From contig NZ_SLZQ01000001.1 in the NCBI RefSeq assembly GCF_004342585.1, positions 62,001 to 126,000 of the forward strand: a stretch of 64,000 nt of DNA, read 5' to 3'. Each line of letters starts with the position of its first letter. Positions within the stretch are counted from its first letter, which is position 1. The notes under the pieces were generated by a model. It did not search any database. It saw nothing but the letters and a program-made list of their open reading frames with translations, and was not told the DNA's origin. This stretch comes from Paucimonas lemoignei (GTDB lineage: Bacteria; Pseudomonadota; Gammaproteobacteria; Burkholderiales; Burkholderiaceae_D). This document shows, one piece after another, positions 27,909 through 36,345 of the stretch. A program made the position numbers and the translations under genes.

Positions 27909-30278
27909 TTACTTGATACAGACCATCCGTACCTGTTTGATATCGGTGATCCCCGACAGGATTTTTTCGATGCCATCCATCTTCAGGGTCAGCATGCCGT
28001 CTTCGAGCGCGGCTGCCAGCAGTTGCGCCACGCGGGCATGTTCCTGCAACAGTTTCTTGACCTTATCGGTGCCGATCATCAGTTCATGCAAACCGACGCG
28101 GCCCTTGTAGCCGCCGCTGCAATGGTCGCAGCCGACTGCCTTGTATAAGGTGAATTGCCCCTGCGGATTGGCGTAATGCTTTTTCCAGTTCGCCAGCACG
28201 GCGGCGCGGCCGGCGTTGGCATCCTTCTTGAACGCTTCCGTATTCAGTAACTCTTCGCAGTATTCATTGAGCAGCTGCTGCAATTCTTCCGGCGATGGCG
28301 TATAGGCGATCTTGCACCTGCTGCACAGGCGCTTGGCGAGGCGCTGCGCCAGGATGCCGAGCAGGGCATCAGCAAAGTTGAACGGGTCCATGCCCATGTC
28401 CAGCAAGCGCACGATCGATTCCGGCGCGCTATTGGTATGCAAGGTCGAGAACACCAGGTGGCCGGTCAGCGACGCTTCGATGCCCATGGCCACGGTTTCC
28501 TTGTCGCGCATTTCGCCGACCATGATGATGTCGGGGTCGGCACGCAAAAAGGCACGCATGGCAGTAGCGAAATCCAGGCCCGACTTGCGGTTGACCTGCA
28601 CTTGCCGCAAGCCTTTCTGGGTAATTTCGACCGGGTCTTCCGCAGTCCAGATCTTGGTGTCGGGCGTATTGAGGAAGTTGAGCACCGAGTGTAGCGTGGT
28701 GGTCTTGCCGGAACCGGTCGGGCCGCACACGAAGAAGAGGCCATACGGCTTGCTGACGGCATCTTTCAGGCGTTCCAGGTTATGCGGCAAGACGCCGAGC
28801 TTGTCGAGCGGGATCGGTTCGCCGGCTGCGAGGATACGCATGACGATATCTTCGACGCCGCCCGCCGAGGGAATCGTGGCAACGCGCAGCTCAATATCGA
28901 GCGGGCCGAATTTCTTGAACTTGATCTTGCCATCCTGCGGCTTGCGGCGCTCGGAAATGTCGAGGTCGCACATGATCTTCAGGCGCGCGGCAATGGCGCT
29001 GCGATAGCTGGCGGGAATTTCGATGTACGGTTCCAGCGAGCCATCCTTGCGGAAGCGGATCTGCGTCTTTTCCTTGCCGGGGCGTGGCTCGATATGGATA
29101 TCGGATGCGCCTTGGCGGTAAGCGTCGACGATGATCTTGTTGACCAGCTTGACCAGTTCATTGTCCGCAGCGGCAGACAATTCCGATTCTGCGACCTCGC
29201 CATCTTCCTCGTCGGCACTTTCCATACCGGACAACAGGTCGCCGACCGAGGTGGTATCTTCGATAGCGCCGTAGAACAGGTCGAGCGTCTGGCGGAATTC
29301 GTGCTTGGTGGTGACGCGGAAAACGAAGCGTGATTTCGGGAAGATATTGGCGAGCAGGCGGTTATTCCTGACGTGTTCCGGATCCGTCGAAACGATCAAG
29401 ATGCCTTCCGGCGATTCCTCCAGCGGCAGCCATTGGTTCTGCTCGACGAAATCGCGCTTGAGATTCTTCAGCAGGTCGAGCGGCTTGACGCGCTCCGGCT
29501 TGTGAGGCTCATAAGGCACGCCGTAGAACTTGGCGAGGGCCTGGCCAACCGTGGCCGGCTTGACCTGGAATTCGCTGGTCAGCACTTCCTCGATATCGAC
29601 ATTCTTGCGGCGGGCCGAGCGTGTTGCCAGTTCGAATTCGGGAGCGGAAAGCACCGCATCCGCCACCAGCGAATCGTACTTGGAGCGCACCAGAGGCGAT
29701 GGCTTGAGGCGCAGGGTAAACGCGATGGCAAGCGTCGCGCACAATTCCTTGACGCCTTCCTCTTCGAAGGCGGTAAATGGATCGCCGGAGCGGCTATTGA
29801 TCAGCTGGATCACGCCGAGCAGTTCGCTGCTCTGCGCGTCCAGCAGCGGCGCGATCAGCATCTGCCTGGTACGGTAGCCGGTACGGCGATCGACTTCGCG
29901 CAGGAAGTTCAGCGGCGGATTATGCGATTTCAGCTCGGCGTCGTCATATACGTCGTTGACGCGCACGATCTTCTTGAAATAGGCGGCATAGCCGGCAATG
30001 CTCTGCGGCGAGATCGGCAACTCCAGGTCGGAAAAGGAATTCAATCCCGTCTTGACCTTCGATACGATGAAGGACTTGTCATTGCTGACCGCATAGATTG
30101 TGATGCGGTCGCAGTCGAATAGATCGCAAATTTCCTTGGGCAGATCGAGCATGATCTGGTCCAGATTGCCGGTTGCGTGAATCTTGTTGGTGACCGCTTG
30201 CAGCTTCTGCAGAAATTGCAGTCGGCTGTCATCGCTCGCTGCGGCATGAGAAGCTTGGGAACTCAGGACTGTACTCAT
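27909..30278 (-). CDS. GAF-domain GspE/PilB-family ATPase (orphan)
   Basis: A 789-residue secretion/pilus-type ATPase. An N-terminal GAF domain (about residues 25-190) precedes an MshEN-like region (EVLTSEFQVKPATVGQALAK) and the T2SSE ATPase with Walker A GPTGSGKTT near residue 515, the Asp box around DIHIEPRPG, Walker B IIMVGEMRD and the tetracysteine zinc site (CSRC and CDHC). GspE/PilB proteins power type II secretion or type IV pili, but no partner genes are near. A GAF fusion suggests control by a small ligand such as a cyclic nucleotide, which is inference. It is convergent with the TPS operon. Confidence 0.92.
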   Translation of the reverse strand: MSTVLSSQASHAAASDDSRLQFLQKLQAVTNKIHATGNLDQIMLDLPKEICDLFDCDRITIYAVSNDKSFIVSKVKTGLNSFSDLELPISPQSIAGYAAYFKKIVRVNDVYDDAELKSHNPPLNFLREVDRRTGYRTRQMLIAPLLDAQSSELLGVIQLINSRSGDPFTAFEEEGVKELCATLAIAFTLRLKPSPLVRSKYDSLVADAVLSAPEFELATRSARRKNVDIEEVLTSEFQVKPATVGQALAKFYGVPYEPHKPERVKPLDLLKNLKRDFVEQNQWLPLEESPEGILIVSTDPEHVRNNRLLANIFPKSRFVFRVTTKHEFRQTLDLFYGAIEDTTSVGDLLSGMESADEEDGEVAESELSAAADNELVKLVNKIIVDAYRQGASDIHIEPRPGKEKTQIRFRKDGSLEPYIEIPASYRSAIAARLKIMCDLDISERRKPQDGKIKFKKFGPLDIELRVATIPSAGGVEDIVMRILAAGEPIPLDKLGVLPHNLERLKDAVSKPYGLFFVCGPTGSGKTTTLHSVLNFLNTPDTKIWTAEDPVEITQKGLRQVQVNRKSGLDFATAMRAFLRADPDIIMVGEMRDKETVAMGIEASLTGHLVFSTLHTNSAPESIVRLLDMGMDPFNFADALLGILAQRLAKRLCSRCKIAYTPSPEELQQLLNEYCEELLNTEAFKKDANAGRAAVLANWKKHYANPQGQFTLYKAVGCDHCSGGYKGRVGLHELMIGTDKVKKLLQEHARVAQLLAAALEDGMLTLKMDGIEKILSGITDIKQVRMVCIK

Positions 30279-30582
30279 TTCGTTATTTTGTTTGTATACC
30301 GACAGAAGGGCCGGGAGGTGATGCCGAGCCGCGGAAATGTATCATGCCATGGATCAATTCTGATGGTAAATAGTAATGCCTCCACGCCGCAAAATGAGCG
30401 GATAAAGGTGAATATTTAGCTATTTGCGTGGTAATTGTTACGAAGCCGGGCGAAATCGCCAGGAGCGCGCCAGTTCTATAACATTTCCTAATTACAATAT
30501 GCTATCTTTCCGGCCAGTGGAGCCGGCCTTACCGGATAGCCGCGCCAGGGGAATTCACAATAAAAATGGACTGGACGCTTCA
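30279..30582 (+). other. Intergenic leader with a possible hairpin
   Basis: About 300 bp between divergent genes. No ORF is supported. A composite inverted repeat at 30501-30540 (outer GCTATC/GATAGC, inner CCGGC/GCCGG) could form a hairpin in the leader of the cyclic-nucleotide operon. Promoters for both directions must lie here, but I could not assign boxes. Confidence 0.4.
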
Positions 30583-31347
30583 ATGAAAATGCGTGTACTC
30601 GGCTGTGCCGGCGGGATCGGCGGGCGTGAAAAGCTGACAACCTGCCTGATGGTAGACCAGGATATCCTGCTCGATGCGGGAACCGGTGTTACCAGCCTCG
30701 ACATGGAGGCGATGTCACAGATCCGGCATATCTTTATCACGCATAGCCATCTCGATCATGTAGCCGGTCTGGCGCTGCTGATCGATGCGGTGCAAATCAA
30801 CAGGACGGGCACGGTCACCGTCTACGCCACGCAAAAAGTCATCGATGCGCTGAAAAAGCACTTGTTCAACTGGGTGTTGTGGCCCGACTTCACGACCATT
30901 CCCAATGCGCAGTCGCCTGCCATGCGCTGGCAAGCCATCGACTACGGGGACACCATCGAACTCGACGGCCGCCTGATCACGCCGTGGGCAGTCAAGCATA
31001 CCGTGGGTTCCGCCGCTTACTGGGTTCGCAATGTCCGCGCCGGTTTCCTGTTTACCGGAGACATGGGCTCGACGCCGGAATTATGGGAAAACGTGGCACG
31101 GGAAAAACTGCTGAAGCAGGTGATTGTCGACTGCTCCTTCAGCAACGCGGATTACGCCCTTGCGGAAACATCGCTGCATTTTTGCCCGGACATGCTGTGC
31201 CAGGAAATCCGCGCGCTTCCGGACGATATCGAATTCCTGATCTACCACCTCAAGCCCGGGCAGGAAGAACTGATCATGCGCGAGCTTGATACAGAGGGCA
31301 GCCGCGCATTCCGGGCGATCCGCTGCGGCGACGTTTTCGAATACTAA
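30583..31347 (+). CDS. MBL-fold protein, class II cyclic-nucleotide phosphodiesterase-like
   Basis: A 254-residue metallo-beta-lactamase-fold protein. The metal motif HSHLDHVAGL (about residue 53-62) matches the class II cyclic-nucleotide phosphodiesterase signature, and later conserved features are VKHTVGSAAYW (His), FTGDMGS (Asp) and IYHLKPG (His). Class II enzymes cleave 3',5'-cAMP/cGMP. It starts a three-gene run with a GAF-HD-GYP protein and an adenylate cyclase (26- and 42-bp gaps), which fits a role in cAMP turnover, but direct evidence is lacking. The start at 30583 is chosen from the fold; the ribosome site is weak and longer starts exist. Confidence 0.85.
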   Translation: MKMRVLGCAGGIGGREKLTTCLMVDQDILLDAGTGVTSLDMEAMSQIRHIFITHSHLDHVAGLALLIDAVQINRTGTVTVYATQKVIDALKKHLFNWVLWPDFTTIPNAQSPAMRWQAIDYGDTIELDGRLITPWAVKHTVGSAAYWVRNVRAGFLFTGDMGSTPELWENVAREKLLKQVIVDCSFSNADYALAETSLHFCPDMLCQEIRALPDDIEFLIYHLKPGQEELIMRELDTEGSRAFRAIRCGDVFEY

Positions 31348-31373
31348 TGTTCCCGTAAATAGGTTTTCTGAGC

Positions 31374-33008
31374 ATGAATGTCCTGCAACCTATGGAAGTT
31401 TCGCAGCGCCTGGAGCAATTGACCGAGCTTAGCGTTGCGCTCAGCAGCGATCGCGATATCACGCATCTCCTGGAACGGATTCTTCGTGCCGCCAAAGGCA
31501 TGACGCATGCCGATGGCGGCACGCTTTACCGCACGAGCAGCGACCGCGCCGGCCTGTGTTTCAGCATCACCATGAACGATACGCTGAAGATGAATCTGGG
31601 CGGTACCAGCGGGATGCCGATCAATATCCCGGATATTCCGCTGCTCGATGCCGATGGCGAACCGAATATGCACGCGGTGGCGGCGTATGCCGCCCATACC
31701 GGCAAGTCGGTGAATATCCGGAACGTGTACGAGACGGAGCTGTTCAATTTCTCGGGCATGCGACAGTTCGACGAGAACTACGGCTACCGTTCGCAGTCGC
31801 TGTTGACCGTGCCGATGAAGGACCATGAAGGTGAACTGGTCGGGGTGCTGCAGCTGATTAATGCCCGGGAGCCGAAAAGCGGCGCCACCCGGCCTTTCAG
31901 CGACACCGATCAGCGTTTCATCGAGGCCTTGGCCTCGCAGGCGGCGATCGCCATCACCAATCGCCAGCTGATCGAGCGGCTGGAGACCCTATTTGAATCG
32001 TTCGTCAAGCTGATCAACATCGGCATCGATGAAAAATCGCCGCACACCGGCCGGCATTGCGAGCATGTGCCGGAATTGACGATGATGCTGGCCGAGGCGG
32101 TCCATGAAACCGATGCCGGGCCGCTGGCTGAATTTTCCATGAGCGAGCGAGACCGGCGCGAGCTGTGGCTGGCGGGCCTGCTGCATGATTGCGGCAAGAT
32201 CACCACGCCGGTCCACGTAGTGGAAAAAGCCACCAAGCTGCAAACCCTGTATGACCGCATCCAGACCGTCGACACGCGGTTCGAAGTCCTGAAGCGCGAT
32301 GCCCGCATCCGCGCGCTGGAGAAAAAATGCGCAATGCTGGAAGGGGGCAGGCAGACGGACGCTGCAGCCATCGAAGCGCAGCTGGCCGAAGAAATTGCCG
32401 GCCTGGATGACGACCGTGAATTCCTGCGCCGCGCCAATATCGGCGGCGAATTCATGCGGCCGGATGACCAGGAGCGCGTGTCGCGGATCGCCGCTTATCA
32501 GTGGAACGGCCCGGACGGTAGCATGCAGCCATTGCTCGATGCCGAGGAAGAGAACAACCTGAAAATCCGCGCCGGCACCCTCAACGAGGAAGAGCGCGAG
32601 ATCATCAACAACCACATCGTGGTGACGATCCGCATGCTGGAGTCATTGCCCTGGCCGCGCCACCTGGAAAACGTGCCGGAATACGCCGGCGGCCACCACG
32701 AGCGCATGGATGGCAAGGGCTACCCGAAAGGCCTGACGCGCGAGCAGATGTCGCTGCAGGCGCGCATGATGGCGATTGCCGATATCTTCGAAGCACTGAC
32801 CGCCAAGGACCGGCCCTACAAGAAAGGCAAGACGCTGTCGGAATCGCTGCAGATCCTCGGCGGCTTCGTCCAGCGCAACCATATCGATCCCGACCTGTTC
32901 GATGTATTCGTGCGCAAGCAGGTGTACCTGCAGTACGCCCGCAAGTTCATGGATCCGGCGCAGATCGATGAAGTCGATGTCCACACCATCCCGGGCTATG
33001 TCCCCTGA
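31374..33008 (+). CDS. GAF-HD-GYP domain protein (putative c-di-GMP phosphodiesterase)
   Basis: A 544-residue protein with an N-terminal GAF domain (about 10-205) and an HD-GYP domain. The HD motif LLHDCGKI is near residue 268 and the GYP motif HHERMDGKGYPKGL near 441. The ~170-residue distance between them is roughly 110 longer than in canonical HD-GYP proteins, because of a charged, partly coiled-coil insertion (ALEKKCAMLEGG region). Canonical members hydrolyse c-di-GMP. It sits between a cAMP-phosphodiesterase-like gene and an adenylate cyclase, just before flhDC, so cross-talk with motility is likely but inferred. Confidence 0.9.
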   Translation: MNVLQPMEVSQRLEQLTELSVALSSDRDITHLLERILRAAKGMTHADGGTLYRTSSDRAGLCFSITMNDTLKMNLGGTSGMPINIPDIPLLDADGEPNMHAVAAYAAHTGKSVNIRNVYETELFNFSGMRQFDENYGYRSQSLLTVPMKDHEGELVGVLQLINAREPKSGATRPFSDTDQRFIEALASQAAIAITNRQLIERLETLFESFVKLINIGIDEKSPHTGRHCEHVPELTMMLAEAVHETDAGPLAEFSMSERDRRELWLAGLLHDCGKITTPVHVVEKATKLQTLYDRIQTVDTRFEVLKRDARIRALEKKCAMLEGGRQTDAAAIEAQLAEEIAGLDDDREFLRRANIGGEFMRPDDQERVSRIAAYQWNGPDGSMQPLLDAEEENNLKIRAGTLNEEEREIINNHIVVTIRMLESLPWPRHLENVPEYAGGHHERMDGKGYPKGLTREQMSLQARMMAIADIFEALTAKDRPYKKGKTLSESLQILGGFVQRNHIDPDLFDVFVRKQVYLQYARKFMDPAQIDEVDVHTIPGYVP

Positions 33009-33050
33009 CGGACAGCGCCGCCGCATCCACTGACAATCAAAGGACGCATC

Positions 33051-35315
33051 GTGAAGCAGTTTCTTTCCCGGTTTGGCTGGCGCTGGCTGATCGGCCTGTC
33101 GCTGACCATCGTCGCCTCGTTACAGGTATTGGGATATTTGCCGGAGACGGCAACTGACCTGATTGACCAAGCCGATCAGACGATCTACGACACGCGCATG
33201 CGCCTCGGGCCGCCTGAATTCGATTCGCGCATCGCCATCGTCAGCATCGATGAGCGCAGCCTGGCGGAAGTGGGGCGCTGGCCCTGGAGCCGTGAAGTGG
33301 TTGCCAGGATGGTGGACCGGCTGTTCGACAAATACAAGATCAAGGCGCTGGGCTTCGACGTGACGTTTTCCGAGCCGGACAACACCTCCGGCTATGCGAC
33401 CCTGACGTCGCTGGCGCAAAATGAATTGCGCGACGTGCCGCAACTGGATGAGCGGCTGCGCTCGCTCAAGTCGGCGCTGGATTACGACGCCCGGCTGGCC
33501 CGGGCCTTGCGCGGTCGGCCTGTCGTTCTTGGCTATTATTTGTCGCCGAACCTGAAGAAGGGCATGCTGCCCCCGCCGGTGTTCACGAAGGCGGACCTGA
33601 ACGATTATGAAGTGGATGCCTTGCTGGCTGCCGGCTACGAAGGAAACCTGCCGGAACTGCAGAAGGCCGCCATCAGCGGCGGTTACTTCAATGCCGATTT
33701 CGATGCCGATGGCTTGCTGCGCTCCACGCCGCTGATCATGCGCGTCGGCGATGGTTATTACGAGTCGCTGGCGCTGGCGACCGCCAGGGTAGCGCTGGGC
33801 GCGACGCGCGTGGAGCCGGTCATGTTCCAGGCGACCAGCATCAATTCCGAAGAATTCGTGCGCGGATACGGCATGCTGGAGGCAGTCAAGCTCAATACCG
33901 AGCCGCATGGCACCCTGATCCCGGTGGAGCAATTCCTCAAGGCCCGCATTCAGTACCGCAGCCCGGGCGGGGCGCAGGGCGGCGCCTACCGTTATTTTTC
34001 CGCCGCCGACATTCTCAAGGGCAAAGTCAAGCCCGAGGAACTGGAAGGAAGGATCGTCCTGGTCGGGACCACCGCGCCCGGGTTGAACGACATGCGCGCT
34101 ACGCCGGTGAAGGCCGATTATCCCGGCGTGGAAGTCCATGCCAACCTGATTTCCTCGATCCTGGACAACAACTTCAAGCAGCGGCCTGATTTCGTCATCG
34201 GCTTCAACTTTATCCAGGTCTTGCTAATCGGCCTGTTGCTGACGCTGGCACTGTCGGCGTTGTCGCCGCTGTGGTCGATTCTCGTGTCGGCGATGACGGC
34301 GCTGGCGGCGATTGGCTTCAATTCCTGGATGTACCAGGCCAATAACTACGTCTTGCCGGTGGCGACCACCTTGCTGCTGATCCTCGGGCTGTTCATCTTC
34401 AACGTGGCATGGGGATACCTGTTCGAATACCGCAAGGGCCGCGCCATCGTGAACCTGTTCGGCGAGTACGTGGCGCCGGAGCTGGTGGCGGAAATGGCCA
34501 AGGACCCGCAGAGCTACAGCATGGAAGGCGAATTGCGTGAGCTAACGATTCTTTTCTCCGACGTACGCGGCTTCACCACCATTTCCGAAGGACTGGAGCC
34601 GAATGCCCTGCGTGAATACGTCAATCTTTACCTGACGGCGATGTCGGAAGACATACGCGGCAATCGCGGGACCCTGGACAAATATATCGGCGACGCCGTC
34701 ATGGCATTCTGGGGAGCGCCGATATCGCTGCCCAACCATGCGTCGCTGGCGGTGAAGACGGCGCTGCAGATGCAGGATACGGCGAGGCGGCTGAACGAAG
34801 ACTTTGTCGCGCGCGGCTGGCCGCCGCTGAAGATCGGCATCGGCTTGAATACCGGCGAAGTGCGCGTGGGCGACATGGGTTCGGCGGTGCGGCGGGCCTA
34901 TACGGTCATGGGTGACCCCGTCAACCTGGCTTCGCGCCTGGAAGGCATTACCAAGACATATGGGGCAGGAATCGTGGTCGGGCAGGCCACGCGGGACGCG
35001 GCCCCGGAATTCCTGTACCGAGAACTGGACCTGGTCCGCGTCAAGGGCAAGAACGAGCCTGTGCCGATTTTCGAGCCGTTGGGATTGGCCGAGGCCATCG
35101 ATCCGGCGGCAAGAGCCGACTTGGAGCGCTGGCACGATGCCTTGCGGATGATGCGGAGCCAGCAATGGGATGCCGCCCAGAATGCAATTGAAAAACTGGC
35201 ATTAGCCGCGCCGCTGGATGGCTTGTATCCGCTTTATCTGGAACGGATTGCCTATTACCGGGAGCATCCACCGGGTGAAGACTGGAATGCGGTGACCGTA
35301 TTCGATACAAAATGA
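33051..35315 (+). CDS. CHASE2-domain adenylate cyclase (class III)
   Basis: A 754-residue membrane sensor cyclase. An N-terminal helix is followed by an extracytoplasmic CHASE2 domain (to about residue 380), three transmembrane helices (about 385-460) and a class III cyclase domain. Metal-binding Asp residues are in FSDVRGF (near 503) and YIGDAVMAFWG; the Lys of LDKYIGD and the Asp of VMGDPVN fit ATP rather than GTP as substrate. It would make cAMP in response to an external signal. It is third in an operon with two possible phosphodiesterases and is followed by a terminator. Confidence 0.93.
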   Translation: MKQFLSRFGWRWLIGLSLTIVASLQVLGYLPETATDLIDQADQTIYDTRMRLGPPEFDSRIAIVSIDERSLAEVGRWPWSREVVARMVDRLFDKYKIKALGFDVTFSEPDNTSGYATLTSLAQNELRDVPQLDERLRSLKSALDYDARLARALRGRPVVLGYYLSPNLKKGMLPPPVFTKADLNDYEVDALLAAGYEGNLPELQKAAISGGYFNADFDADGLLRSTPLIMRVGDGYYESLALATARVALGATRVEPVMFQATSINSEEFVRGYGMLEAVKLNTEPHGTLIPVEQFLKARIQYRSPGGAQGGAYRYFSAADILKGKVKPEELEGRIVLVGTTAPGLNDMRATPVKADYPGVEVHANLISSILDNNFKQRPDFVIGFNFIQVLLIGLLLTLALSALSPLWSILVSAMTALAAIGFNSWMYQANNYVLPVATTLLLILGLFIFNVAWGYLFEYRKGRAIVNLFGEYVAPELVAEMAKDPQSYSMEGELRELTILFSDVRGFTTISEGLEPNALREYVNLYLTAMSEDIRGNRGTLDKYIGDAVMAFWGAPISLPNHASLAVKTALQMQDTARRLNEDFVARGWPPLKIGIGLNTGEVRVGDMGSAVRRAYTVMGDPVNLASRLEGITKTYGAGIVVGQATRDAAPEFLYRELDLVRVKGKNEPVPIFEPLGLAEAIDPAARADLERWHDALRMMRSQQWDAAQNAIEKLALAAPLDGLYPLYLERIAYYREHPPGEDWNAVTVFDTK

Positions 35316-35350
35316 CAATGAATGAGTTAAATTTATTGCTTCATTGATAA

Positions 35351-35379
35351 TGGCTCGCATCCGCGGGCCATATTTTTTT
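35351..35379 (+). terminator. Intrinsic terminator after the cyclase gene
   Basis: TGGCTCGC pairs with GCGGGCCA (one T-G pair) over an ATCC loop, followed by TA and seven T. It separates the cyclic-nucleotide operon from the flhDC promoter region. Confidence 0.88.
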
Positions 35380-35410
35380 AAAAAATTTAAAAAATTTTTG
35401 CTTCCAACCC

Positions 35411-35437
35411 TAAAGTTCTGCAAAACCCTGCCGTAAA
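35411..35437 (+). promoter_or_regulatory. Sigma-28 (FliA) promoter P1
   Basis: TAAAGTTC, 11 bp, GCCGTAAA. The known FliA consensus is TAAAGTTT-N11-GCCGATAA, so spacing is exact and most positions match. It points to flhD. Confidence 0.82.
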
Positions 35438-35494
35438 TGAAATCAGAAGACGGGCAATGGGCAAAAAAATTTAAAAAATTTTTGTTCAGAACCC

Positions 35495-35521
35495 TAAAGT
35501 TTCCTAAAACGCTGCCGTTAA
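35495..35521 (+). promoter_or_regulatory. Sigma-28 (FliA) promoter P2
   Basis: TAAAGTTT, 11 bp, GCCGTTAA: a perfect -35 and one mismatch in the -10 compared with the FliA consensus. Best of the three. Confidence 0.88.
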
Positions 35522-35587
35522 GGAAAATAGACAAGGCGAAATGGAAATATTTTTTGGAACTTTTTCAAAAAAATCTTTTCATAACCC

Positions 35588-35614
35588 TAAAGTTTCCGAA
35601 AAGTATGTCGTAAA
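35588..35614 (+). promoter_or_regulatory. Sigma-28 (FliA) promoter P3
   Basis: TAAAGTTT, 11 bp, GTCGTAAA: perfect -35, weaker -10. It is nearest to flhD, about 360 bp upstream of the start codon. Confidence 0.78.
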
Positions 35615-35817
35615 TGAGACAGAAGGCGTGTAGTAGGAAGCTCAGTCAGCCCTTTTTGGACAGATTTTTGAAAATTTAAACAAGAAAAAAGCGGTGCTTT
35701 TTCTGCTTTATCCCGGATCAGCGGGGCGGTAATAAGAGCAACTCGATTCCCCCTCGAAAGCTCTGAAACCCAAGCCAGAAGCCGCTTTCCGCGCAATGTG
35801 TGTTTGCGCGCGCCCCG

Positions 35818-35857
35818 TGCCACCTGGCGTTTGTAAGACAAACGCTTACAGGTGGCA
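35818..35857 (+). promoter_or_regulatory. Strong hairpin in the flhD leader
   Basis: TGCCACCTG (35818-35826) pairs with CAGGTGGCA (35849-35857), and inside it GCGTTTG (35827-35833) pairs with CAAACGC (35839-35845), with a 3-base bulge and TAAGA loop. Sixteen base pairs in all; no T-run, so it is more likely a regulatory RNA structure than a terminator. Confidence 0.7.
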
Positions 35858-35932
35858 TGTCTTCGTCTCCGTATAAAAAAACCGACTTGATCTTATTTCC
35901 GCTCAGAAAGCGGTGGATGAGAATTCATTACC

Positions 35933-35952
35933 GACTCGCAATATTGCGAGTC
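35933..35952. promoter_or_regulatory. 20-bp perfect palindrome before flhD
   Basis: GACTCGCAAT and its exact reverse complement, with no spacer, 24 bp upstream of the flhD ATG. It could be a dimeric regulator site; as RNA it would lie just ahead of the ribosome site. The binding protein is unknown. Confidence 0.65.
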
Positions 35953-35976
35953 AGAAATGTCCAAGAAGGGGGAAAA

Positions 35977-36294
35977 ATGGATACGAACGACATGATGGCT
36001 GAAATCCGCGATGCCAACCTCAGCTACCTGATGCTGGCCCAGCAAATGATCCGTGCCGACAAGGCTACCGCGATCTTCCGCCTGGGTATCAGCAAGGAAA
36101 TCGCCGATCTGCTGGAAGGATTGAATAACGCCCAGATCCTGAAGCTTGCCGGTACCAACATGATGTTGGCACGCTTTCGTTTCGATGACGGCGCTATCCT
36201 GGGCATGCTCACCAATTACAACAAGGACCGTGCACTGGCTCACTCGCATGCCGCCATCCTGATGGCCGGCCAGCCTGTGGAAGAAATCGCCTAA
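35977..36294 (+). CDS. flhD: Flagellar master regulator subunit FlhD
   Basis: A 105-residue helical protein, which with FlhC activates class II flagellar genes. Recognisable features are EIRDANLSYLMLAQQMI at the N-terminus and the conserved FRLGIS. The ATG at 35977 follows AAGGGGG; upstream in-frame codons give no family sequence. flhC follows after 51 bp. The gene has an unusually complex upstream region with three FliA-type promoters. Confidence 0.95.
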   Translation: MDTNDMMAEIRDANLSYLMLAQQMIRADKATAIFRLGISKEIADLLEGLNNAQILKLAGTNMMLARFRFDDGAILGMLTNYNKDRALAHSHAAILMAGQPVEEIA

Positions 36295-36345
36295 GCGGTT
36301 TTCACCCAGTCCGTATTCAGCATAACCGATTACACGAGGTCCAAC

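Larger units (their letters stand above)
35380..35628 (+). repeat. Three tandem imperfect repeats upstream of flhDC
   Basis: Three units (offsets 84 and 93 bp by promoter position) each have an A/T tract, then CCCTAAAGTT, then a GCCGTAA-like box, then a GA-rich end with GGC(G). The first 21 bases of units 1 and 2 (35380-35400 and 35464-35484) are identical. Unit 3 is more diverged in its A/T tract. Each unit carries one sigma-28-type promoter. Confidence 0.92.
35615..35976 (+). other. Long structured flhD leader
   Basis: About 360 bp without a supported ORF. It contains a weak hairpin with an A/T stem (AAAAAGC 35686-35692 / GCTTTTT 35696-35702), CGCGCAA/TTGCGCG at 35790-35810, a strong hairpin at 35818-35857 and a 20-bp palindrome at 35933-35952. 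The flhD ribosome site AAGGGGG is at 35966-35972. It may be a regulatory 5' UTR or may hold a small RNA. Confidence 0.6.

Noticed and set aside
35202-35534. A 110-codon minus-strand frame across the repeats before flhD
   Set aside because: Its repeated FLNFF-like peptide is only the translation of the A/T tracts in the promoter repeats; no ribosome site.
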